This document shows, piece by piece, positions 1 to 10,109 of a stretch of 64,000 nucleotides of DNA. The translations under genes and the position numbers were made by a program. The first letter of the stretch is position 1; each line of letters opens with the position of its first letter. The DNA comes from Egaibacter danicus (GTDB lineage Bacteria; Pseudomonadota; Gammaproteobacteria; Burkholderiales; Burkholderiaceae_C), in assembly GCA_016707075.1 (NCBI GenBank), contig JADJII010000003.1, positions 1 to 64,000 on the forward strand, in the 5' to 3' direction. The notes under the pieces are model-generated. The model saw only the letters and a program-made list of their open reading frames with translations. It had not been told where the DNA came from and made no database searches.

Positions 1-1
1 C

Positions 2-148
2 ATGACCGGCATGACGGAAGAGGAATACCGCAACATGATGGTCGGCGGCGGCCGCTCGGCCAGCGGAAACCGCGTTGTCGGCGAAGACGGCGACGCACAG
101 GCCCACCACCAGCCGCAAGGCAAGGCCGGGCAGAAAGAAAAAGTCTGA
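2..148 (+). CDS. pmdA: Protocatechuate 4,5-dioxygenase alpha subunit, C-terminal 48 residues (partial)
   Basis: The 5' end lies outside the window. The visible C-terminus (MTGMTEEEYRNMMVGGGRS, then a hydrophilic tail) resembles LigA/PmdA small subunits of class III extradiol dioxygenases. The alpha subunit caps the active site of the beta subunit, and the complex opens protocatechuate between carbons 4 and 5. The stop codon at 146-148 is followed after 2 nt by the beta subunit ATG, the usual A-B order with coupled translation. Identification rests on a short fragment plus its position directly ahead of a clear beta subunit. Confidence 0.8.
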   Translation: MTGMTEEEYRNMMVGGGRSASGNRVVGEDGDAQAHHQPQGKAGQKEKV

Positions 149-150
149 AT

Positions 151-1005
151 ATGGCAAAAATCACCGCTAGCGTCTATACCTCCCATGTGCCCGCCATTGG
201 TGCGGCGCTCGATCTCGGCAAGACGCAGGAACCCTACTGGCAACCCGTGTTCAAGGGCTACGATTTCTCCAAACAATGGATGAAGGACAACAAGCCCGAC
301 GTCATTTTTCTGGTCTACAACGACCACGCCACGGCTTTCAGTCTGGAGATGATTCCCACGTTCGCCATTGGCTGCGCTGATTCGTTCACCCCGGCCGATG
401 AGGGCTATGGCGCGCGTCCCGTGCCTGTGGTGCAGGGCCACCCCGAGCTGGCTTCGCACATTGCGCAGTCGGTCATTCAGGACGACTTTGACCTCACCAT
501 CGTGAACAGGATGGATGTGGACCATGGCCTCACCGTGCCGCTCTCCCTGATGTGCGGCCAGCCCCAGGCCTGGCCATGCCCTGTCATTCCGTTTGCCGTG
601 AACGTGGTGCAATATCCGGTGCCCAGCGGCCAGCGCTGCTTCAACCTGGGCAAAGCCATCCGCAAGGCGGTGGAGAGCTTCGACAAGGATCTCAACGTGC
701 AGATCTGGGGCACCGGTGGCATGAGCCACCAGTTGCAGGGGCCGCGCGCCGGCCTGATCAACAAGGAATGGGACAACGCCTGGCTGGACAAGCTCATTAC
801 CGACCCGGCCGCGGCTGCCACCGTGCCGCACATCGACTATGTGCGTGAAGCCGGTAGCGAAGGCATTGAACTCGTCATGTGGCTCATCGCCCGGGGTGCC
901 ATGGCTGATGTGGGCGGCGGCGCCAAGCCCAGAGTGGCCCACCGGTTCTATCACGTGCCTGCATCCAACACGGCCGTGGGCCACCTGATTCTGGAGAATC
1001 AATAA
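151..1005 (+). CDS. pmdB: Protocatechuate 4,5-dioxygenase beta subunit
   Basis: Catalytic subunit of the LigAB/PmdAB class III extradiol dioxygenase, which converts protocatechuate to 4-carboxy-2-hydroxymuconate-6-semialdehyde in the cytoplasm. The 284-residue length is normal. Family iron ligands are visible at His12 (TSHVPAIG), His59 (YNDHA) and Glu240 (GSEGIELVMW). The catalytic-base His is at 193 (GTGGMSHQL), and His125 (DVDHG) is also kept. It sits between the alpha subunit and pmdC with 2 nt and 0 nt spacing, so pmdABC is one operon. A second, clearly different copy of this subunit lies at 20762-21610. Confidence 0.93.
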   Translation: MAKITASVYTSHVPAIGAALDLGKTQEPYWQPVFKGYDFSKQWMKDNKPDVIFLVYNDHATAFSLEMIPTFAIGCADSFTPADEGYGARPVPVVQGHPELASHIAQSVIQDDFDLTIVNRMDVDHGLTVPLSLMCGQPQAWPCPVIPFAVNVVQYPVPSGQRCFNLGKAIRKAVESFDKDLNVQIWGTGGMSHQLQGPRAGLINKEWDNAWLDKLITDPAAAATVPHIDYVREAGSEGIELVMWLIARGAMADVGGGAKPRVAHRFYHVPASNTAVGHLILENQ

Positions 1006-1959
1006 ATGGGCAAAACCATCAAGGTCGCTCTCGCGGGCGCCGGTGCCTTCGGCATCAAACACATCGACGGCATCAAGAACATTGACGGTGTGGAAGTTGT
1101 CTCACTGATCAGTCGAGACCTGGAAAAGACCAGGGAAGTTGCTGCCAAATACGGCATTCAGCACGTCACCACCCATCTGGAAGACAGCCTGGCGCTGAAG
1201 GAAGTGGACGCCGTCATCCTGTGCACACCCACCCAGATGCACGCCGAGCAGACCATTGCCTGCCTGAAAGCCGGCAAACACGTGCAGGTTGAAATACCGC
1301 TGGCAGACACCCTCAAAGGTGCGCAAGACGTGGTGGCGCTGGCCAGGACCAGTGGCCTGGTCGCCATGTGCGGCCACACCCGCCGTTTCAATCCCAGCCA
1401 CCAGTACGTGCACAAGCAAATCGAGGCCGGCAATTTCAACATCCAGCAGATGGATGTGCAAACCTATTTCTTCCGCCGCACCAACATGAACGCGCTGGGC
1501 CAGGCCCGTAGCTGGACCGACCACCTGCTGTGGCACCACGCGGCTCACACGGTCGATTTGTTCGCTTACCAGTGTGGCAGCCCCATCGTGAAAGCCAACG
1601 CCGTGCAGGGCCCGATCCACCCCGCGCTGGGCATTGCCATGGACATGTCCATCCAGCTCAAGGCCGCCAATGGCGCTATCTGCACGCTGAGCCTCTCGTT
1701 CAACAACGACGGCCCGCTGGGCACCTTCTTCCGCTACATCGGCGACACGGCCACCTACATCGCCCGTTACGACGATCTGTACAACGGCAAGGAAGAAAAG
1801 ATTGATGTCAGCAAAGTGGACGTGAGCATGAATGGCATCGAACTGCAGGACCGCGAGTTCTTCGCCGCCATCCGCGAAGGTCGCGAGCCCAACAGCAGCG
1901 TAGCCAAAGTGCTGCCCTGCTACCAGGTGCTGCACGATCTGGAGCAGCAGCTGGCTTGA
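1006..1959 (+). CDS. pmdC: 4-carboxy-2-hydroxymuconate-6-semialdehyde dehydrogenase
   Basis: Gfo/Idh/MocA-family NAD(P)-dependent oxidoreductase of 317 residues, the size of LigC/PmdC. It oxidises the hemiacetal form of the ring-cleavage product made by PmdAB to 2-pyrone-4,6-dicarboxylate. The N-terminal Rossmann motif is GAGAFGIKH near residue 11. The conserved EIP segment (VQVEIPLAD, near residue 95) takes the place of the family's EKP. The ATG follows the pmdB stop directly with no spacer, so translation is coupled. The family is certain; the exact substrate is inferred from pmdAB. Confidence 0.9.
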   Translation: MGKTIKVALAGAGAFGIKHIDGIKNIDGVEVVSLISRDLEKTREVAAKYGIQHVTTHLEDSLALKEVDAVILCTPTQMHAEQTIACLKAGKHVQVEIPLADTLKGAQDVVALARTSGLVAMCGHTRRFNPSHQYVHKQIEAGNFNIQQMDVQTYFFRRTNMNALGQARSWTDHLLWHHAAHTVDLFAYQCGSPIVKANAVQGPIHPALGIAMDMSIQLKAANGAICTLSLSFNNDGPLGTFFRYIGDTATYIARYDDLYNGKEEKIDVSKVDVSMNGIELQDREFFAAIREGREPNSSVAKVLPCYQVLHDLEQQLA

Positions 1960-2032
1960 TGCCGGCGGCGGCGCAACGCCACCGCTATGATCGCAGGCTT
2001 GTTATCAACATCTGCAGGGACGTTGCTTCACC

Positions 2033-2683
2033 ATGACTGCGAACTTTTCCTGGCTGGCATTTTCCATCAGCCTGCTGCTGCTTGGCGCGTACGAGGTGCG
2101 GGCCCACCTCATCGGAAGGCGCGACCCGACCCGCTTTGCGCGCTATGCCAATGCCAATGTCCGGGTGCATTGGGTGGAGGCACTCTCGGCGCAGCCCGGT
2201 TTTGAAATTGTTGCTGTGCAGGCACTGCGCAATTCACTCATGTCGGCCACCATATCGGCGTCGACTGCGGCACTGGCCGTGATGGGTGCCCTGACCCTCA
2301 CCGGCTCCACGCTGGTTTCGGATCTGCCCAACCTCGTGACGCACATGTCGTCTGGCGGGCTGCACACGGTGCTGCAAACCATGCTGGTGACAGCCCTGTT
2401 TGCGTCCTATATCTGCTCGACGATGGCAATGCGCTACTACGGTCACGCGTCATTCATCATGTCGATGCCGGTCGGGTCGGCGCAGCGGGCATCCTTCAAT
2501 CCAATGGCGGCAGATCACGTGCGGCGGGCCGGTCTGCTGTACGGCTGGGGCTTGCGCCTGTTCCTGATGGTCGCGCCGCTGGTTGCCGGCGTGGTGTTTC
2601 CCCTCGCCATGCCGCTGGTAACCCTTTTGTTGCTGGTAGCGCTGCATTTCTTTGATCAACCTGCCCAGCTGGAAGTGGACTGA
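2033..2683 (+). CDS. DUF599 family membrane protein
   Basis: Integral membrane protein of 216 residues resembling the DUF599 family, whose function is unknown. About four hydrophobic segments are seen: residues 5-22, about 65-90, about 113-132 and about 172-200. A family-like MRYYGHASFIMSMPVG stretch follows the third. It is separated from pmdC by 73 nt and precedes the aldo/keto reductase by 1 nt, so it may be co-transcribed with that gene. No role can be assigned. Confidence 0.75.
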   Translation: MTANFSWLAFSISLLLLGAYEVRAHLIGRRDPTRFARYANANVRVHWVEALSAQPGFEIVAVQALRNSLMSATISASTAALAVMGALTLTGSTLVSDLPNLVTHMSSGGLHTVLQTMLVTALFASYICSTMAMRYYGHASFIMSMPVGSAQRASFNPMAADHVRRAGLLYGWGLRLFLMVAPLVAGVVFPLAMPLVTLLLLVALHFFDQPAQLEVD

Positions 2684-2684
2684 C

Positions 2685-3689
2685 ATGCAACAACGTCAAC
2701 TCGGCCCTTTTCAGGTCTCGGCCATCGGCCTGGGCTGCATGAACCTCAGCCACGCATACGGCCCACCCGTGTCGGCAGAGCAGGGTGAGCGCGTGTTGCT
2801 CAGCGCACTGGACGCGGGCGTCACCCTGTTCGACACCGCAGCCCTGTACGGCTTTGGTGCCAACGAAGCGCTGGTCGGCAAAGTCATGAAGCCGCACCGG
2901 CAGAAGTTCACGCTCGCCAGCAAATGTGGCATGCAGGGTGTGGACGTGGCAGGTGACGGCAAGCTGGTGCGCGTGATCGACGGCCGCACGGAAACCATCA
3001 AAAAGACCTGTGAAGACAGTCTGCGCCGCCTGCAAACCGATGTGATTGACCTTTATTACCTGCACCGCTGGGACAAAAAGGTGCCCATTGAAGACAGCGT
3101 GGGTGCCTTGAGTGATCTGGTGCGCAAGGGCCACATCCGCAGCATTGGCCTGAGCGAAGTGTCCGCTGCCACACTGCGCAAAGCCCACGCCACGCACCCC
3201 ATTGCCGCTGTGCAGACCGAGTATTCGCTGTGGACGCGCAACCCGGAAATCGCCGTGCTGCAGGCCTGCAAGGACCTGGGTGTGGCTTTTGTTGCTTTCA
3301 GCCCTGTTGCGCGCGGCTTCCTGTGCGGCGCCATGGATGTGAGTACCTTTGACGCCAAAGACATCCGCCGCAGCATGCCGCGCTTTGCGCCTGAAAACTA
3401 CGCCGCTAACTTCAAGCTGCTGCCGGCCTACAACACGCTTGCCAAAGAGGTGGGCTGCAGCCCTTCGCAACTGGCGCTGGCCTGGCTATTGGCCAGGGGT
3501 GAGCACATCATCCCCATCCCGGGCACCACCCGTGTGGAGCACCTGATGGACGATCTGGGCGCCGCAGACGTGAAGCTCGGTACCGACGTCATGGCCCGGC
3601 TTGACGCACTGATCAACGAAAAGACCGTGGTTGGCGAGCGCTACAACGCGCAGGGCACCAGTGAAGTGGATACGGAGAACTTCGTTTGA
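2685..3689 (+). CDS. Aldo/keto reductase
   Basis: NADPH-dependent aldo/keto reductase of 334 residues with a single TIM barrel. The start at 2685 is chosen because the protein then begins MQQRQLGPFQVSAIGLGCM, the usual family N-terminus, 1 nt after the upstream stop. The catalytic tetrad is visible: Asp and Tyr in FDTAALYG (about residues 49-55), Lys in LASKCGM (about 80), and His in YYLHRWD (about 127). The NADP-binding IPIPGTTRVEHL segment is near residue 278. The physiological substrate is unknown. It belongs to the subgroup that includes YajO/IolS-like and aldehyde-reducing enzymes. Confidence 0.88.
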   Translation: MQQRQLGPFQVSAIGLGCMNLSHAYGPPVSAEQGERVLLSALDAGVTLFDTAALYGFGANEALVGKVMKPHRQKFTLASKCGMQGVDVAGDGKLVRVIDGRTETIKKTCEDSLRRLQTDVIDLYYLHRWDKKVPIEDSVGALSDLVRKGHIRSIGLSEVSAATLRKAHATHPIAAVQTEYSLWTRNPEIAVLQACKDLGVAFVAFSPVARGFLCGAMDVSTFDAKDIRRSMPRFAPENYAANFKLLPAYNTLAKEVGCSPSQLALAWLLARGEHIIPIPGTTRVEHLMDDLGAADVKLGTDVMARLDALINEKTVVGERYNAQGTSEVDTENFV

Positions 3690-3792
3690 AATAAAACGAA
3701 ACAAACCGATACCGCCCCGAGATGACCCGCGGGCCGTGCGGCGACAAACTGACAGCCTTGTTCAACCCCTTCTTCATACAAGGAAAACTGTC

Positions 3793-4254
3793 ATGAAACC
3801 CTGGATCAAACGCACCCTTTTCGGCATCTTCGGCGCAACCCTTCTGGTGGGCGGTCTCTCGGCCTGCTCGCGTGGCCACCATGGCCAGTGGAGCGATCAG
3901 AACGTCGCCGAAGCACGTGTCAAAGTCATTGAAAAAGTCAGCAGCAAGCTGGACCTGAACGAAGCCCAAAAGCAGAAGCTGGGGGTGCTGGCCGACGAAA
4001 TCATCGCCTCGCGCACGGCCTTTCGCGGCAAGGAAGCCGACCCGCGCGTTGAAATTCAGGCGCTGATGGCGGGTAACAAATTTGACCGCACCCGCGCCCA
4101 GGCCATGCTGGAGCAGAAGACCCAGGTGGTGCAGGGGAACGGCCCCAAAATGATCACCGCACTGGCTGACTTTTACGACAGCCTAAACCCCGAGCAGCAA
4201 AAGCAGGTGCGCGAGAAGCTGGAGCGTCGCAAAGGCTGGTTTAACCGCGGCTGA
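3793..4254 (+). CDS. Spy/CpxP-like periplasmic protein
   Basis: Small exported protein of 153 residues. A basic N-terminus (MKPWIKRTLF) and hydrophobic stretch end in LSACSRG, which could be a lipobox (LSAC). The mature part is helical and charged, with two LTxxQ-like segments typical of the Spy/CpxP fold (LNEAQKQKL near residue 57 and LNPEQQKQV near residue 134). The ATG at 3793 follows the Shine-Dalgarno AAGGAA at 3780-3785. It lies 34 nt ahead of a CpxR/CpxA-like pair, matching the cpxP-cpxRA arrangement. It probably senses or buffers misfolded envelope protein or metal stress. Confidence 0.75.
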   Translation: MKPWIKRTLFGIFGATLLVGGLSACSRGHHGQWSDQNVAEARVKVIEKVSSKLDLNEAQKQKLGVLADEIIASRTAFRGKEADPRVEIQALMAGNKFDRTRAQAMLEQKTQVVQGNGPKMITALADFYDSLNPEQQKQVREKLERRKGWFNRG

Positions 4255-4288
4255 CCGGCATGTCGATGCGGCAATGTAAGAATGCCAC

Positions 4289-4993
4289 ATGCACCGTGTT
4301 CTGCTGATTGACGACGACAAACAGCTCGGCCCGCCGCTGGCCACCTATTTCCAGCGGTTCGAGCTGTCCCTCACCCAGGCCCTCAAGCCCAGCGATGGCC
4401 TGGCGCGGCTGCGGGCAGGCGGGTTTGATGTCGCCATTCTGGACGTGATGCTGCCCGAGATGGATGGCTTTGAGCTGTGCCGCACCATCCGCAAAGAGAG
4501 CGACATTCCCATCATCATGCTCACCGCTCGCGGCGAGGTGATGGACCGTGTGGTGGGGCTGGAGCTGGGCGCGGACGACTACCTGCCCAAACCCTTTGAG
4601 CCGCGCGAACTGGTGGCACGCGTGCAGACCGTGCTGCGTCGGCGCGTCGGTAACGGCAGTCAGCCCCACGCCGCCGCGAACGGGCAGGGCGTACTGCAGT
4701 TTGAAGGTGGCCTGGCCATCGATCCTGCGCGCCGCAGCGTTACGCGCTTGGGGGAAGAGGTCGAACTCACCGGCACAGAATTCGAGCTGCTGCACCTGCT
4801 GGCCCGCGAGAGCGGCCGCGTATACAGCCGTGATGACATCCTCAACCAGCTGCGCGGCCAGGAGGCCGAGCTGTTCACCCGCGCGGTGGACATCGTGGTC
4901 AGCCGCCTGCGCAAGAAGCTGGAGCCGCTGGATTGCATTAAAACCCTGCGTAATGCCGGCTACTCGCTGGCGCTGCGCAAATTGCCATCATGA
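4289..4993 (+). CDS. OmpR/CpxR-like response regulator
   Basis: Two-domain response regulator of 234 residues. The receiver domain (about 1-115) shows the acidic pair in LIDDDKQ, the phospho-acceptor Asp in LDVMLPEMDG (about residue 51) and the conserved Lys in LPKPFEP (about 101). The C-terminal winged helix (about 130-230) is OmpR-type (LTGTEFELLHLLARESGRVY). The stop overlaps the sensor kinase start as ATGA at 4990-4993. With the upstream Spy-like gene this forms a Cpx-like envelope-stress operon. The target genes are not known from sequence, though autoregulation is likely. Confidence 0.9.
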   Translation: MHRVLLIDDDKQLGPPLATYFQRFELSLTQALKPSDGLARLRAGGFDVAILDVMLPEMDGFELCRTIRKESDIPIIMLTARGEVMDRVVGLELGADDYLPKPFEPRELVARVQTVLRRRVGNGSQPHAAANGQGVLQFEGGLAIDPARRSVTRLGEEVELTGTEFELLHLLARESGRVYSRDDILNQLRGQEAELFTRAVDIVVSRLRKKLEPLDCIKTLRNAGYSLALRKLPS

Positions 4994-6396
4994 CCAAACC
5001 CTGGCACCGTCGCGCCCGTCATGCGGTTGGGCACTCGCTCAAGGTGCGGCTGGTACTGGTGTTTCTGCTGCTGGCGGGGGCCATGGCGTTCACCTTTATC
5101 AGCGGCGTGCAAAAGGCGCTCTCCGTGGGCTGGCGCGATGGCGCACGTCCGATGTTGATGGACTATGTGGACCGTCTGGCTGCCGACATCACGGTGGACA
5201 AAGGCGGGCCACCCAGCATCGAGCGCGCCAAAGCCATCACCCAGCGCCTGCCCGTCACCGTCAGCATCACCGGCCCGCAGATCAACTGGCAGTCTCACCC
5301 CGGCCAGAGCCGACTGGAATGGCAACGCGACAACCCCGGCAGCGAAGACGACTGGAACCGCGAGCGCTGGGGTGGCGATAAAGACTGGCAGCGTCTGCTC
5401 AAGCGCACCACGGCAGACGGCCACACCATCGAATTCGGCCTGAACGATGAAGCCTTTGAGCGCCGCCCGCGGCTGGTCGGCTTCACGCTCACCGCCTTGC
5501 TGCTGCTCACGCTGCTGGCTTTCCTGTACATACGCCGCCTGCTGCGCCCGCTGGACGATATTCGGGCAGGTGCCATGCGGTTTGGTGCCGGCGAATTTGG
5601 CCAGCCCATCCCCGTGCGTAAGCCGAACAAGCCCGACGAGCTGGGCGAGCTGGCCGCCACCATCAACACCATGGGCGCAGACATTCACCAGATGCTGGAC
5701 GCCAAGCGAGCGCTGCTGCTGGCCATCAGCCACGAGCTGCGCAGCCCGCTCACCCGCGCGCGGCTCAACACCGAGCTGCTGCCCGAGACGCCTGACGTGC
5801 AGCCCAGCCGTGAAGCGCTGCTGCGTGACCTGGCGCTGATGCGCGATCTCGTGACCGACCTGCTGGAAAGCGAGCGCCTCGCCAGCCTGCATGTGGCGCT
5901 GCAGCGTGAGCCTACGGATATGGCCACGCTGGCGGCAGAGGTGGTCAGGGACGTGGTGGCCAGTCTGCCTGATGACCCCGCCACTACCCAAACTATTTCC
6001 CAAACGGTCACACAAAACGTGGCTGCCGATGTGCCCCGCCTGTCGCTGGACCGCACCCGCATGCGCCTGCTGCTGCGCAACCTGCTGGACAACGCGTTGC
6101 GCCACAACCTGCCCGCAGACGGTTCAAGTCCTCAACCCGTCGTGATCGACGTGCGAGGCACGCCAGAGGGTGGAGCCCTGATTTCCGTGCGCGATTTTGG
6201 CCCCGGCGTGGAGGAAGCCGCACTGCCCCACCTGGCCGAGCCGTTTTACCGGCCGGACGCGGCGCGTGAGCGGGCCACCGGTGGCGTCGGGTTGGGGCTG
6301 TACCTGTGCAAATTGGTCGCCCAGGCGCACGGGGGAACTTTCAGTGTGCGTAACGCCGGGCCGGGGCTGGAGGTCTGCGTCAGATTACCCGGTTGA
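4990..6396 (+). CDS. Sensor histidine kinase, CpxA-like
   Basis: Membrane histidine kinase of 468 residues and partner of the regulator just upstream, with overlapping start and stop codons. It has TM1 at about residues 17-37, a periplasmic sensor region at about 38-156, TM2 at about 160-180, then HAMP. The H-box is AISHELRSPLTRAR (His near 247). An N-box (LLRNLLDNALRH) and G-box (GGVGLGLYLCK) mark a complete HATPase. The periplasmic part is rich in W, D and R and does not point to a ligand. Envelope stress is inferred from the neighbouring Spy-like gene. Confidence 0.9.
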   Translation: MTKPWHRRARHAVGHSLKVRLVLVFLLLAGAMAFTFISGVQKALSVGWRDGARPMLMDYVDRLAADITVDKGGPPSIERAKAITQRLPVTVSITGPQINWQSHPGQSRLEWQRDNPGSEDDWNRERWGGDKDWQRLLKRTTADGHTIEFGLNDEAFERRPRLVGFTLTALLLLTLLAFLYIRRLLRPLDDIRAGAMRFGAGEFGQPIPVRKPNKPDELGELAATINTMGADIHQMLDAKRALLLAISHELRSPLTRARLNTELLPETPDVQPSREALLRDLALMRDLVTDLLESERLASLHVALQREPTDMATLAAEVVRDVVASLPDDPATTQTISQTVTQNVAADVPRLSLDRTRMRLLLRNLLDNALRHNLPADGSSPQPVVIDVRGTPEGGALISVRDFGPGVEEAALPHLAEPFYRPDAARERATGGVGLGLYLCKLVAQAHGGTFSVRNAGPGLEVCVRLPG

Positions 6397-6452
6397 ATTC
6401 GCCTTTGTTTGTAGGCATGGCCGCGTGGATTTATTGCTAGACTGGGCCCGCA

Positions 6453-9059
6453 ATGGCTTCCGCACCGACCAATCCCCGTAGCAACCAGTGGCTGGTGGCA
6501 GGCTGCGCCTTTTTGGCCACCGCGGCGGTGGTGACGGCGTTTACCCTGCGGTCCGAGAAGCAGGACATCACGGAAGCCCGCAACCGGGCTGCCGGTCTGG
6601 CATCAGACCATTCCCAAACCCTGCAGCGCGGCATCGAGCGGGCCCTGTCGGCCACCTATGCCATTGCTGCGCTCGTTCGGCAGGGGCATGGGCAGATACC
6701 GGGTTTTGAAGCGGTCGCCACCGAAATGCTCCCGTTCTACCCCAGCATTGCGGCCCTGGCCCTTTCTCCGGGTGGGGTCATCAGTCAGGTGGTTCCGCTG
6801 GCGGGCAATGAAAAAAGCCTTGGTTTCAACCAGTTGAAAGACCCGAGGCAAAACAAGGAAGCTGTTCTGGCGCGCGACACGGGCAAGCTGACGCTGGCCG
6901 GGCCGCTAAAACTGGCGCAAGGTGGCACCGGACTGGTAGGGCGTTTGCCAGTCTTTTTGAATGACGAACAATTGCAGCCCGTATTTTGGGGGTTCACCAA
7001 TGTCACGCTGCGTTTTCCGCAGGCACTGGCCCCGGCGCGCTTGTCCTGGTTGCGGGAGCAGGGCTATGCCTACGAGCTCTGGCGCACGGTGCCCGAAACG
7101 GGCGAGCGCCAGATCATTGATGCTTCTGGCGAACTGCCGCTGGACCGGCCGGTCAACCCCAGCTGGAGCTGCCCAATGGCCAATGGAATTTGAGTCTGTC
7201 GCCCGTTGCCGGCTGGGACCGGTCAGAGAGTTCCACGCTCAAGTTCTCCATTGGTTTGCTGCTCAGCTCCCTGATGGCCTACCTGACGTGGCTGTTGTAT
7301 GAAATGAAGCTGCGCGATGACCGCCTGGAGGTCGAGGTGAGCGAGCGCACCGGCGAGATCCTGGCAACGCAGCAGCAATTGCAGGCTACCCTGCGCGCCA
7401 TTCCTGACCTGCTGTTCGAGCTGGATCTGCACGGAACCTACTACAGTGCCCACTCGGTGCGGCCCGAGCTGCTGTACCGCCCCGTGAGCGAAATCATCGG
7501 CAAATCCGTGACGGAAACGCTGCCATCCGAAGCAGCCGAGGTGGTCCTGGCCGCTTTGCAGGAAGCCAACGAACGGGGCTTGTCCACCGGCAGGCAGTTC
7601 CGGCTGCCCCTGGCCGGTGGTGAGCACTGGTTTGAAGCTCTCCGTATCGCGCAAGTCCGACATGACGGGCGAAGGTGCGCGTTTTGTGGTGCTGTCCCGG
7701 GACATCACCCAGAACAAGCAGGCCGAAGCCCAGATACGCCTGCTGGCGCACTACGACGCGCTCACCGGCCTGCCCAACCGGGCCTTGCTGGCTGCGCGCT
7801 GCAAGCAGGCCCTGAGCCTGGCGCAGCGCAACCACACCTCACTGGCCATCATGTTCCTTGACCTGGACCATTTCAAGAACGTCAACGATGCGCTGGGGCA
7901 TCAGACGGGCGATGATTTGCTGGTGGCGCTGGCAAACCGGCTCAAGGCGACCGTGCGTGAGCAGGACACGGTTTCCCGTCTGGGTGGCGATGAGTTCATT
8001 CTGGTCTGTCCTGACACCGACGCTGCCGGTGTGGCGCATCTGGCCGACAAATTGTTGAACTCCGCCCTGCGGCCGTTTGAGCTGGGGCATCATGAACTGG
8101 TCGTGACGCCCAGCATCGGCATTGCCTTGTACCCGGACGATGGTGCTGACTTTGAAACACTCTCGCGGTGCGCCGATGCCGCCATGTACAAGGCCAAGCA
8201 GGACGGTCGCAACAGCTATCGCTTCTTCACGGCTGCCATGCAGGCCAGGTCGGACCGGACCCTGATGCTGGAAAATGCCCTGCGCCGTGCGCTGGAGCGT
8301 GGCCAGATGAGTCTGGTGTACCAGCCCCAGGTGTCACTGGAAACAGGCGGCATCGTGGGTGCCGAGGCGCTGCTTCGGTGGAATCACCCCGAGCTGGGGG
8401 CCGTGTCGCCAGCAGAATTCATTCCCGTGGCGGAAGTGACCGGTCTTATCCTGCCCATCGGCGAGTGGGTGATGCGCACCGCCGTAGCGCAGCTCAAGGC
8501 CTGGATGGCCCAGGGCATGCCGCCCATCACCCTGGCCGTCAACCTGTCATCCGTGCAGTTTCGCCATGCCGATTTGCCGGAGCTGGTGACCACCATTCTG
8601 CAAGAGGCCCAGCTGCCTGCCGGGCTGCTGGAGCTGGAGCTGACCGAGGGCGTCGCCATGAACGACCCGCTCGGCGCCATCGCCATCATGAACAACCTGC
8701 ACGAGCGGGGTGTGCGCATGTCGATTGACGACTTCGGCACCGGCTATTCTTCCCTGAGTTATCTGAAGAAGTTTCAGGTCTACAAGGTCAAGATCGACCA
8801 GACCTTCGTGCGTGATATTACCGAAGACCCTGAGGACAAAGCCATTGTGGGCGCCATCATCAGCATGGCCACCAGCCTGGGCATGCAAACCATTGCCGAG
8901 GGCGTGGAGACAGCGGGCCAGCTGGAGTTCCTCAAGGCCAAGGCCTGCACCGAGGCGCAAGGCTACTTCTTCAGCAGGCCGTTGCCACCGGCCCAGTTGC
9001 TGGATTTCTGGCGCGAGTACGAGGCGAACGCCAAGCCCTCCATCTTTGCCACGCTCTGA
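6453..9059 (+). pseudogene. CHASE-PAS-GGDEF-EAL cyclic-di-GMP enzyme, reading frame interrupted twice
   Basis: Read across two frame changes, this is one protein of about 868 residues. It has TM1 (about 10-28), a periplasmic CHASE domain, TM2 (IGLLLSSLMAYLTWLLYE), a PAS domain, GGDEF (intact RLGGDEFILV) and EAL (intact GAEALLRW and DDFGTGYSS). The frame drops by one base near 7161-7166, where one extra C would restore SLELPNGQWNLSLSP. It gains one base near 7634-7636, where removing one A restores HWFELSVSRKS. The two changes compensate. The GGDEF-EAL part (from about 7640) could still be made alone if started internally. Both may be sequencing errors; if real, the membrane sensor is lost. 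Confidence 0.82.
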
Positions 9060-9076
9060 CAGTCAACTGGCGTGAG

Positions 9077-10109
9077 TCAACCGGTGTAAATCACCGACAT
9101 GTATTCCGTGCCGCTCTCGGGCAGCCACACCTCGCCGGGGCGGCCCAGAATCTGGCGCACATGGGCACTGTCGCGCGGCATCGCGTAGCGCGCAAACGTT
9201 TCGGTGCGCGCATCAAACGACACCGTGGTGTTATTCGCCCATTCACTCACCCACACCCCATCACGCTCGTCCACATACACCGCGTAGGCACGGGGCTCGT
9301 TGCCCGGCAGCTTCCAGGTGCGCCAGCGGCTGGCAGGCGTCGTGGCGGCGGGGTCGTGCACCGAGAGGTTGCCGCTGTTCCACTCGCTCACCCAGATGCG
9401 GCCCCGGCTGTCGCTCCACACCCGGCGCGCGCCCTGGTTGGGTGTGGGTGGCTCCACCACGGTGGATTCACCCGTGCGCCGGTCCACGCGCGCAATGAAG
9501 CTGCCCGCCAGCGAGCACCACCACACATCGCCCGCCGGTGTGGCGCAGATGCCGTAGGGGCCCGCGCCCTTTTGGTGACGCCCACACACTCACCTGGCCG
9601 GTCTTCACTGCCACCTTGCCCACGTAGCCACTCTGGCCGGTGAACCACAGGTCGCCATCGCCATCAAAAGCAGCGGTGTTCAGGTTGGCATACGGCGTGC
9701 CTTGGGGCAGGGGGAAGCTGCGCAGCGCGCGGTCGGGCCAGCTCACCCGCACAATGGCGTTTTGCCCGCTGTCGGTCACCCAGGCCGCCTTGTCCGGCCC
9801 CTGAATCACGCCGTGGGGCGATGAGCCCGAGCCGAGTGCAATCAGCTCGGTGCGGCCTGTCTTGGGGTCAAACCAGCCCAGGTGCCCGCTGGCCTGCGCC
9901 GTGAACCACACGCCACCATCTGGCGCGGGCGCCAGATCATGAATGCCGGTGCGCCGCGAGGTGGCCAGCTTCCAGCTTTGCAGCTTGCCGGTACCAGCGG
10001 TTGCAGTCGTTGCCTGCGCTAGCGCGGGCGGCGCCCACACGCCGGTGAGAGACAAAGCGCCTGCGGCACCGGCTGCGCCGAGTGCGTGGCGTCTGCTGAT
10101 GGAGCCCAT
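9077..10109 (-). pseudogene. Tat-exported virginiamycin-B-lyase-like beta-propeller, one frameshift
   Basis: The N-terminus MGSISRRHALGAAGA carries a twin-arginine motif and a hydrophobic stretch ending in ALAQA, so Tat export is expected. The body contains repeated propeller blades of the Vgb/SMP-30-like type (GVWFTAQASGHLGWFD, GPYGICATPAGDVWW, GRIWVSEWNSGNLS). The frame breaks at an AAAA run at about 9569-9575; removing one A restores PKGAGPYGI. Read through, the protein has about 343 residues. Members of this family are often annotated as streptogramin lyase, but most have no proven activity. A homopolymer indel is a common sequencing error, so the gene may be intact in the organism. Confidence 0.72.

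Noticed and set aside
1102..1935. Open frame opposite pmdC
   Set aside because: A shadow of a well-supported gene; no start signal or family features.
4960..6105. Open frame of 381 codons opposite the sensor kinase
   Set aside because: A shadow of the kinase gene, rich in Gln, Arg and His, without recognisable domains.
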